DNA of 11,029 bases, taken from contig JAPLZS010000063.1 in NCBI GenBank assembly GCA_026394915.1, positions 1 to 11,029 of the forward strand. Direction: 5' to 3'. A model generated the notes under the pieces. It did not search any database, was not told the DNA's origin, and saw only the letters and a program-made list of their open reading frames with translations. Source of the DNA: Candidatus Woesearchaeota archaeon. GTDB lineage: Archaea > Nanobdellota > Nanobdellia > Woesearchaeales > UBA12501. Made by a program: the position numbers and the translations under genes. How positions within the stretch are numbered: the stretch's first letter is position 1; the number at the start of each line of letters is the position of its first letter. Shown here piece by piece: positions 1 to 4,529 of the stretch.

Positions 1-927
1 ATAAATAAGGAATCGCCAGTGCTGCCATCTTGTTATCCTTGACTTCATTATGTCTGCTTTTGAGATGAAATCATATGCCCTTGCAAGGTCAGCAGGGTCC
101 TCATATTCTTTCGGAAGATTCTCGTCAATCCAGAGAAATACCTCATCTATCTTCTCTTCTATGTTCTCGAATGCGCTGAGAGCAATCTTGACATCAGTTG
201 TCTTCAATACTTTCATCACAGCATTAAGGATAGTCTCTGTCTGCTCTCTCTGCCCTAATTCATCGATTGACTCCCTTGATATCTCTTTATCAATCCCAGC
301 TATTATCTGAAGGTCATTTATCGCAGCCCTTATGTCTCCGCCCGATCTTCTTGCAAGTGTCTTGAGGTCATCTTCCTTGAATTTGATATTCTCTTTTTTT
401 GAGATGCTGACCAGAAGATTGACTATGCAGTTATAATCCGGCTTGCTGAACTCTATCATGGCACTTTTTTTCCTGAGAATGGAGAGCTTCTTGTCAAATG
501 GATCAACTGCAGTGCAGATTATAGGGAATGCAGAATATTCAATCAGTTTTGCGAGCGCATTTATACCTCCCCTGTCCTCTTTTCCGCTCAGGCCGTCAAC
601 CTCATCAATCAGTATTATCTTTCCTTTTGAAAACAAGGACATCTGCCTTGATGATGCTCCGACAACAGAATTGATCTGCTCCTCGTTCCTGAAGTCAGAT
701 GCATTGATTTCGATGATCTCAAGATCAAGCTCACGCGCAACAGCATAGACGGCAATTGTCTTTCCGCTTCCGACTGGACCATAGATTATGGCTGCTTTCT
801 TCTTCTGCTTCTTGTAATTTGATGCAAAACTGCTTATCTGCTTTATCGCCTCTTCCTGTGAGATTATCTCAGAAGTCTTTTTTGGCTGATATTTCCTTGT
901 CCAGGGAATGCTGTTATTTTCCTGCAT
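1..927 (-). CDS. rfcL: Replication factor C large subunit (clamp loader), C-terminus beyond window
   Basis: This is an AAA+ ATPase subunit of the archaeal clamp loader, which uses ATP to open the PCNA ring and place it on primed DNA at the replication fork. The frame is open from the ATG at 927 to base 1, giving 309 residues; archaeal RfcL proteins are usually about 400-500 residues, so the C-terminal part is missing. Visible motifs are Walker A GPVGSGKT (residues 50-57), Walker B ILIDEVD (105-111), the sensor-2 region SGGDIRAAINDLQ (196-208 or so) and the large-subunit signature WQHWRF (301-306). The segment CTAVDPF (138-144) sits where family members usually read TANDP, so the usual sensor-1 asparagine appears to be valine. 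The start is supported by a TATA-like element about 26 bases upstream, consistent with a leaderless mRNA. It is transcribed away from the AbrB-like gene. Family assignment is firm; nothing can be said about the downstream end. Confidence 0.95.
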   Translation of the reverse strand, partial: MQENNSIPWTRKYQPKKTSEIISQEEAIKQISSFASNYKKQKKKAAIIYGPVGSGKTIAVYAVARELDLEIIEINASDFRNEEQINSVVGASSRQMSLFSKGKIILIDEVDGLSGKEDRGGINALAKLIEYSAFPIICTAVDPFDKKLSILRKKSAMIEFSKPDYNCIVNLLVSISKKENIKFKEDDLKTLARRSGGDIRAAINDLQIIAGIDKEISRESIDELGQREQTETILNAVMKVLKTTDVKIALSAFENIEEKIDEVFLWIDENLPKEYEDPADLARAYDFISKADIMKSRITRWQHWRFLIY

Positions 928-948
928 AAGATGTAAGGTGTTGTTTTG

Positions 949-959
949 TATTTAAATTT
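949..959 (-). promoter_or_regulatory. TATA box of rfcL
   Basis: Read on the minus strand, AAATTTAAATA lies about 22-32 bases upstream of the rfcL ATG at 927. That is the distance expected for an archaeal TATA box feeding a leaderless or very short-leader transcript. No Shine-Dalgarno sequence precedes the ATG, which fits. Confidence 0.55.
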
Positions 960-977
960 CTTTGTTTTAAGGGTATT

Positions 978-994
978 TTGCGAAAAAAACGCAA
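978..994. repeat. Short inverted repeat between divergent promoters
   Basis: TTGCG, seven A, then CGCAA: a 5-bp perfect inverted repeat around an A7 core. It lies between the minus-strand TATA box of rfcL and the plus-strand TATA-like element at 996-1004. It could be an operator shared by the divergent genes or a weak hairpin. Five-base arms can arise by chance in AT-rich spacer DNA. Confidence 0.3.
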
Positions 995-995
995 C

Positions 996-1004
996 ATTTA
1001 AATA
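996..1004 (+). promoter_or_regulatory. Upstream TATA-like element, plus strand
   Basis: ATTTAAATA on the plus strand lies about 27-35 bases upstream of an ATG at 1031. That ATG opens only a 12-codon frame (1031-1069) whose stop overlaps the next TATA box. It may be an alternative distal promoter for the AbrB-like gene, giving a leader of about 65 bases. The short frame is probably not a gene. Confidence 0.3.
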
Positions 1005-1058
1005 CTATTATATAAAATAATCAATAGAATATGCTTAAAGATATTAAAAATAATATTA

Positions 1059-1071
1059 TTTATATATAAAA
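1059..1071 (+). promoter_or_regulatory. TATA box of the AbrB-like gene
   Basis: TTTATATATAAAA lies 22-34 bases upstream of the ATG at 1093, the position expected for an archaeal TATA box with transcription beginning at or just before the start codon. The absence of a GGAG-type ribosome site before 1093 agrees with a leaderless message. Confidence 0.55.
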
Positions 1072-1092
1072 CAGCATAGAAAAAGCTTTAAG

Positions 1093-1272
1093 ATGGTAAA
1101 GATACAAAGATTACCAAACGGGCAGCTTGTGATAACTATTCCGAAAAGGCTTGCAGAACTCAAGGCATGGGACAAAGGCACAAGGCTCATGTTCAAGGAT
1201 CATTCACCTGAATCATTCATTCTTGCTGTCGACAAGAAAGAGAAGGAGAAATCGGCAAAGTCAGCTAAGTAA
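1093..1272 (+). CDS. Small AbrB/SpoVT/MazE-like DNA-binding protein
   Basis: A 59-residue protein. Residues 3-33 or so follow the swapped-hairpin AbrB pattern: a first strand, then NGQLVITIPKRLAE, then a KGTRLMF strand, comparable to the family core in which a GQ(V/I)TIPK stretch precedes a short helix and a 'GD.(V/I)' strand. After residue 48 it becomes a Lys/Glu/Ser tail (DKKEKEKSAKSAK) without predicted fold. Such proteins bind DNA as dimers and serve as transition-state regulators or as antitoxins that repress their own promoter. Here no toxin of recognisable type follows; the only downstream frame is a doubtful 42-codon ORF nine bases after the stop. The start is chosen from the TATA box 22-34 bases upstream. 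The fold is likely; the regulated target is unknown. Confidence 0.7.
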   Translation: MVKIQRLPNGQLVITIPKRLAELKAWDKGTRLMFKDHSPESFILAVDKKEKEKSAKSAK

Positions 1273-1281
1273 AAGAAGAAA

Positions 1282-1410
1282 ATGGATAAATTAACGCCGG
1301 TAAAGATTGGAAGCATTGCAAACATATCAATATCAAAGATAGCATTACAATCATTATTTGAAGGCCTCTGCAGCAGGTTTAAGTACCCCCACAAATACTT
1401 ATCAGAATAA
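1282..1410 (+). CDS. Doubtful 42-residue ORF running into the palindromic element
   Basis: An ATG frame begins nine bases after the AbrB-like stop codon and ends at a TAA (1408-1410) inside palindromic element copy 1. The first 27 codons (starting MDKLTPVKIGSIANIS) lie outside the element, the rest inside it. The only upstream ribosome signal is a weak AAGAAG. It could be the remnant of a gene cut by arrival of the element, a short operon partner, or chance. I recognise no family. Confidence 0.2.
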   Translation: MDKLTPVKIGSIANISISKIALQSLFEGLCSRFKYPHKYLSE

Positions 1411-1429
1411 TTCTGCTGCTGCAGAGGCT
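1363..1429 (+). repeat. Palindromic three-way-junction element, copy 1 (intergenic)
   Basis: The ends form an inverted repeat: 1364-1376 (GCCTCTGCAGCAG) is the exact reverse complement of 1416-1428, extended by a G-U pair 1363/1429. Inside are two hairpins: TAAGTA 1380-1385 with TACTTA 1396-1401 around a C-rich loop, and CAGAA 1403-1407 with TTCTG 1411-1415 around TAA, the second stacking directly on the outer stem. The core 1365-1427 matches 60 of 63 bases of the copy at 2864-2926. A T-rich stretch follows (1429-1451), so this copy could also end transcription of the AbrB-like gene. Outside the stem the flanks of the two copies differ, as expected for a discrete transposable or dispersed element. 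I see no target-site duplication. Confidence 0.8.
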
Positions 1430-1521
1430 ATTCATTTATCTTTATTTGATTTCAGGGATCCATGCCATTTGCCACTAATTTATTCCTTACTTACCTGATA
1501 GGAATTTGATAGACTAAATTT

Positions 1522-1536
1522 ACCTACTAAGTAGGT
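1522..1536. promoter_or_regulatory. Palindromic operator-like site abutting a TATA box
   Basis: ACCTACT-A-AGTAGGT is a perfect 7-bp inverted repeat around one base. It touches the TATA stretch starting at 1536, in the position of the archaeal B-recognition element, so a dimeric protein bound here would interfere with or recruit TFB. Its AGTAGG arm resembles the ATAGG core of the neighbouring direct repeats. Confidence 0.5.
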
Positions 1537-1547
1537 TTTATATATAA
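1536..1547 (+). promoter_or_regulatory. Distal TATA box of the HTH/surface-protein operon
   Basis: TTTTATATATAA directly follows the palindrome at 1522-1536. Transcription would start near 1570, giving a leader of about 70 bases before the HTH gene. A 14-codon ATG frame (1579-1623) lies in that leader but has no other support. Confidence 0.4.
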
Positions 1548-1610
1548 TTTATACTTATCTAATAGGAAACTAAGATAGATGTTCTTTTATTATATAGATT
1601 ACATAGAAAA

Positions 1611-1619
1611 CTTTATATA
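1611..1619 (+). promoter_or_regulatory. Proximal TATA box of the HTH/surface-protein operon
   Basis: CTTTATATA lies 24-32 bases upstream of the TTG at 1643. This is the leaderless spacing and is the main reason for accepting TTG as the start codon of the HTH gene. Confidence 0.5.
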
Positions 1620-1642
1620 CTGATACTTACACAATAGGATAA

Positions 1643-2224
1643 TTGGTAAAAATAGCGATTGAGAGCCAAGGGAAAAAAGGTAGTGATAGATATGATAGTC
1701 ATTGCTCCAATTCTCAGGTTAATCCAGATCTCGTTAAAAAAATAAAAGGATTCATAAGAAAGAACAATGTTTCTGAAGAGGATGCAAAAGATATATTCAA
1801 TGATAGGATTGTTGATATTGTATTGAGCGGCAAGGATTCTGTGCCAATAGAGATCTTCTCGAACAGGGAGCTTGGCGCATTTGAATCAATAGTGAAATAT
1901 CTCAAGGAGAATCTCTGCGAGAGCTTCTCTGAGATCTCGTCTGCAACAGAAAGGAGCGTAAAGACTGTGTGGACAGCATACAGCAAATCAAGGATAAAGA
2001 GGCCCTCTGCATATTCAATAAAGAAAAGTTCTGCTGAGATCCCATTGAGCGTGTTCAGGAACAGGTCTCTTGGCGTGCAGGAAAATCTTGTGATATACCT
2101 GAAGGATAGTTCTGGATTTAGCTATCATGACATCGCATCTGCGCTGAAAAGAGATGACAGGACAATCTGGACAGCATATCACAGGGCAAAGAAGAAATCA
2201 GGAGAATCAGGAGCGATAGCATGA
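1643..2224 (+). CDS. Tandem helix-turn-helix protein, two sigma-region-4-like domains
   Basis: A 193-residue predicted cytoplasmic DNA-binding protein. Two homologous domains of about 52 residues lie at 68-119 and 133-185. Each runs from an Ile-Pro-(I/L) start through (S/R)NR.LG and an amphipathic helix (V.YLK) to a helix-turn-helix reading roughly (F/Y)..I(S/A)SA..R..(K/R)T(V/I)WTAY. The second is more canonical (YHDIASALKRDDRTIWTAY). The pattern recalls sigma-70 region 4 and related HTH domains of DPANN archaea. Residues 1-65 are charged and have no domain I know. An in-frame TAA at 1640-1642 precedes the TTG, and the frame contains no ATG, so TTG at 1643 is the first available start; the TATA box at 1611-1619 supports it. 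The stop TGA overlaps the ATG of the surface-protein gene, so the two are translationally coupled. It may control its own operon through the upstream repeats. Binding-domain call is good; target is inference. Confidence 0.75.
   Translation: MVKIAIESQGKKGSDRYDSHCSNSQVNPDLVKKIKGFIRKNNVSEEDAKDIFNDRIVDIVLSGKDSVPIEIFSNRELGAFESIVKYLKENLCESFSEISSATERSVKTVWTAYSKSRIKRPSAYSIKKSSAEIPLSVFRNRSLGVQENLVIYLKDSSGFSYHDIASALKRDDRTIWTAYHRAKKKSGESGAIA
2200..2213 (+). promoter_or_regulatory. Duplicated Shine-Dalgarno sequence before the surface-protein start
   Basis: AGGAG occurs twice (2200-2204 and 2209-2213) within a 9-base tandem repeat TCAGGAGAA/TCAGGAGCG. The second ends seven bases before the ATG at 2221, ideal spacing. 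This fits the archaeal habit of using ribosome sites for internal operon genes while the first gene is leaderless, and it fixes the start at 2221. Confidence 0.7.
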
Positions 2225-4473
2225 GTGATGAGAGAAAAAGGATGGAGAAGATAAAGAGATTAGAAGAAGGTATAATGAAGTGCAGGGAATATAAGAAGAA
2301 GATAGAGAGATTCTCATCAAGACTATCAAAAGATTACAGGAAAGGAAGGATGGATCGTGCAGAATATGAAGAGAACATAAAGAAGCATCTGCAGGGGATC
2401 TATCCAGAACAATGGGCAGATTATTATGAGACCAAGAGCAGGGGATTCAGTGATGAGATAAAGAAGATTGCATCTTCTGGAGCAGTTATATACAATAAGA
2501 ATACAAAGACAGTCGCGATATGCGGATTCTTATTGTTCATGCTTGTCGGAATGCTTGTCGGAAACTATGCAAAGATAACAGGCTTTGCATCTTTTGAGAG
2601 CGCAGATGTTTTCACAGGCAAGGAAACTTACAATATAGGAGAGATGGTGCACATCTTCGTTGTTCCAGGAGATGCAGAGCGCACTGTCGAGGTCTATGAC
2701 TCAGAAAATAATATGATTGCAGTCTCAGAGGACTTCCCTGCTGAAAAGCCGGGAAAATATACTATAAAGGCATCAGTGAAGATTGGAGAAGGGACAAAGG
2801 AGGTGTCTGCAACATTCTCTGTGGCAGGAAACAAAGATGAAGAGACAATCAATGATCAAGAGACCTCTGCAGCAGGTTTAAGTACCCCCACAAATGCTTA
2901 CCAGAATAATTCTGCTGCTGCAGGGGTCCAGATTGCCGGAAAGGTGAATGATACCATCAAAGACGGCAATGATGATGTTGTCGGCAGGAAAATAGAGGAT
3001 GAAAAGGATTATGAGACGATATTCACTCTTGTCGGCAGACTGAATGGCAGTTTTGTGATTGAATTCCACCACAACTCGACAATTGTGCAGCCAGTCTGGG
3101 TTGAGGCAGAAGGGGGCATGCAGTATAATCTTTCCACTCTTGCAGCAGATCCAAATGAGACTGTTGTCCTGACAATACCCCTGGACAGCCAGCAGAGCCT
3201 GCCTAAGTTCAGGCTGCATGTAGGGCTTGAATCAGAGGTGTTTGAGTTTGACATAGAGGGGGCTTCTGGAGCAGGAACAGTTCTTGGCAAGGAAATAGAT
3301 TTCAGCAAAGCAGACATGGTCGAAGAGTCTGCTCTTGATGAGAACAATAATTCGATAGCTGTCACAAAGATAGAGAAAGACGGATTGAGCATAAATATAG
3401 GGGGTGCAGGAAAAGACGAGATAAAGAATGTCAATTTCAGCAAGGGCATACTGCATGTTGATCCCATACCAATAAAGGATGCAGAGATAAGCATGCCTCA
3501 TAAGCTGATAACTGGGGTTATGGTTGCCCCGAAACTTTATATCAAAGAGGATAATGAGACAAAGTTCAGGATTGCAGAGCCTTACACAAAAGACAGCAAG
3601 AGATTCAATGAGATAAAAGTGACTCCATCTTATTATGAATTCAATGTCGAGCATTTCACAGACTATTATGTGGAATCAGGAGGAGATTACGAAACACTGA
3701 CAGACTGCCTCCTTGCAATAAATGACACAGAAGATACATGTGTAATAGCCCAGGAAGGTTTATGGGACATAGATGATAGTTACATGTTCCATCTGGCTTC
3801 AAATGCGATAACGATCGCCTCGCCAAATGTCATATTAAACTGCGGCGGCTCTACAATAAATGGAGATGGAACTGGCGCGGGAATAAGATACGATGAGGAG
3901 GGAGGAAACATAACAATAGAGCATTGCAACGTAGAGGGATTTGATACTAACTTTGTTATTTATGGAGGTGGAGATGAAAACAGCAACATAGTGATACTTA
4001 ACTGCACAAGCGGAAGCGCAAATTATGAAGATTCTTTTGATTATGCAAACTTTACAATAAAGCAGTTCAACCAGACAGATGGTATGGGAATATCCCTATC
4101 GCAGGACGCATCTTACAGCGGATTGTTGGAAGACGTGCTGATGACAGGCTGCTCAGCAGCAGATGGAGAATACTTCTCATGCATGTATATTGAGGGCGCA
4201 AGCAACTACATATTCAGGAGGATAAACCTGACAACAATATCAACACCTCCTGACAGCCTGCAGTCTGGAGTGATATTCGCAGCAGGATCAAGCGACAACA
4301 TATTCGAGGACAGCTACATCAATGCAAACAGGATAACTGCATTAAACATCACATCAGACAGCAATTACAGGAACATAATCAGGAACACGACAATAGAAGA
4401 CAGCAAAGTGGGATTGAACATACAGACTGCTTCTAATGATGTAATAAACAACACGATAAGGGCAACACGATAA
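2221..4473 (+). CDS. Anchored N-terminal part of surface protein: membrane helix, Ig-like region, beta-helix
   Basis: A 750-residue product. Residues 1-95 are highly charged and probably a helical, coiled-coil-prone cytoplasmic segment. A single hydrophobic helix at about 97-117 (AICGFLLFMLVGMLVG) with Lys before it predicts N-inside, C-outside topology. Residues 125-203 look Ig/beta-sandwich-like (TGKETYNIGE, then KPGKYTIKASV). Residues 215-237 are encoded by palindromic element copy 2. From about 485 a NosD-type right-handed beta-helix begins (VILNCGGSTINGDG, NIVILNC), rich in Asn and N-x-S/T sequons, suggesting N-glycosylation outside the cell. The beta-helix is cut off by TAA 4471-4473, which exists only because of the 14-base duplication; its last residues RATR are out of register. 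It follows the HTH gene with an ATGA overlap and a strong ribosome site. Ligand or role (adhesion, surface enzyme) cannot be stated. Confidence 0.85.
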   Translation: MSDERKRMEKIKRLEEGIMKCREYKKKIERFSSRLSKDYRKGRMDRAEYEENIKKHLQGIYPEQWADYYETKSRGFSDEIKKIASSGAVIYNKNTKTVAICGFLLFMLVGMLVGNYAKITGFASFESADVFTGKETYNIGEMVHIFVVPGDAERTVEVYDSENNMIAVSEDFPAEKPGKYTIKASVKIGEGTKEVSATFSVAGNKDEETINDQETSAAGLSTPTNAYQNNSAAAGVQIAGKVNDTIKDGNDDVVGRKIEDEKDYETIFTLVGRLNGSFVIEFHHNSTIVQPVWVEAEGGMQYNLSTLAADPNETVVLTIPLDSQQSLPKFRLHVGLESEVFEFDIEGASGAGTVLGKEIDFSKADMVEESALDENNNSIAVTKIEKDGLSINIGGAGKDEIKNVNFSKGILHVDPIPIKDAEISMPHKLITGVMVAPKLYIKEDNETKFRIAEPYTKDSKRFNEIKVTPSYYEFNVEHFTDYYVESGGDYETLTDCLLAINDTEDTCVIAQEGLWDIDDSYMFHLASNAITIASPNVILNCGGSTINGDGTGAGIRYDEEGGNITIEHCNVEGFDTNFVIYGGGDENSNIVILNCTSGSANYEDSFDYANFTIKQFNQTDGMGISLSQDASYSGLLEDVLMTGCSAADGEYFSCMYIEGASNYIFRRINLTTISTPPDSLQSGVIFAAGSSDNIFEDSYINANRITALNITSDSNYRNIIRNTTIEDSKVGLNIQTASNDVINNTIRATR
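2539..2562 (+). repeat. 12-base tandem duplication inside the membrane-helix codons
   Basis: ATGCTTGTCGGA occurs twice in a row and encodes MLVG-MLVG in the transmembrane helix. Being 12 bases it keeps the frame and lengthens the helix by about one turn. It is of the same kind as the 14-base duplication downstream. Confidence 0.8.
2862..2928 (+). repeat. Palindromic three-way-junction element, copy 2 (inside a coding region)
   Basis: This copy matches 1363-1429 and keeps the same fold: outer stem 2862-2875 with 2915-2928, hairpin 2879-2884 with 2895-2900, hairpin 2902-2906 with 2910-2914. The three core differences from copy 1 are A-to-G at 2896 (still pairs, as G-U), T-to-C at 2901 (unpaired junction) and A-to-G at 2924 (still pairs, as G-U). 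Next to the core, 2863/2927 is A-U where copy 1 has G-C. It is read in frame as a Ser/Ala/Asn/Thr-rich linker of about 22 residues between the Ig-like region and the next domain. Of the three plus-strand frames, the used one is the only one open right across the element. Confidence 0.8.
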
Positions 4474-4476
4474 GGG
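4449..4476 (+). repeat. Perfect 14-base tandem duplication causing a frameshift
   Basis: CAACACGATAAGGG (4449-4462) is repeated exactly at 4463-4476; flanking bases do not extend the match. Because 14 is not a multiple of three, it moves the upstream frame onto TAA 4471-4473. With a single copy, the upstream frame reads VINNTIRDTTLQAIIYDG and runs on into the 4530-8225 frame. This is consistent with slipped-strand duplication or a contraction-expansion switch. Confidence 0.9.
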
Positions 4477-4529
4477 ACACGACACTGCAGGCGATAATAT
4501 ATGATGGCGAATCAGAAGGCGATTTAGGA

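Larger units (their letters stand above)
1490..1640 (+). promoter_or_regulatory. Three related direct repeats upstream of the HTH gene
   Basis: CTTACCTGATAGGAA (1490-1504), CTTATCTAATAGGAA (1554-1568) and CTTACACAATAGGAT (1626-1640) share a CTTA-N4-ATAGGA core, spaced 64 and 72 bases apart. The second and third each begin 7-14 bases after a TATA box, so the unit looks like a duplicated promoter plus start-proximal site. The last copy ends just before the TTG start at 1643. The first two are also followed by GATAGA. They are candidate operators for the HTH protein encoded immediately downstream; that link is inference. Confidence 0.5.
1273..1642. other. 370-base intergenic control region without a convincing gene
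   Basis: This spacer separates the AbrB-like gene from the HTH gene. From left to right it holds a doubtful short ORF (1282-1410), palindromic element copy 1 (1363-1429), a T-rich stretch (1429-1451) that could terminate transcription from the left, about 40 bases in which I see nothing (1452-1489), then three related direct repeats, one palindrome and two TATA boxes (1490-1640) leading to the HTH gene. Confidence 0.6.

Noticed and set aside
50..748. Plus-strand open frames at 50-310 and 443-748
   Set aside because: They lie antisense to rfcL, whose minus-strand frame is continuous and carries all clamp-loader motifs; the plus-strand translations are Ser/Ile/Phe-rich shadows without any family likeness.
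1031..1069. 12-codon ATG frame placed at leaderless distance from the TATA-like element at 996-1004
   Set aside because: It is too short to judge, extremely AT-rich, and its stop overlaps the next TATA box; the distal TATA may simply serve the AbrB-like gene.
1200..1394. Minus-strand 64-codon frame covering the end of the AbrB-like gene and part of palindromic element copy 1
   Set aside because: It is antisense to a recognisable gene for a third of its length, has no promoter or ribosome site, and its translation shows no domain.
1363..1429. Palindromic element considered as a tRNA or as a CRISPR repeat
   Set aside because: There is no acceptor/T-arm pattern or CCA-compatible end, and only two copies 1.5 kb apart with genes between them, so neither fits.
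2878..3654. Minus-strand open frames at 2878-3219, 3009-3494 and 3232-3654, and similar ones at 5583-6083 and 8099-9181
   Set aside because: They overlap each other and the well-supported plus-strand surface-protein frames, and their translations show no recognisable domain.
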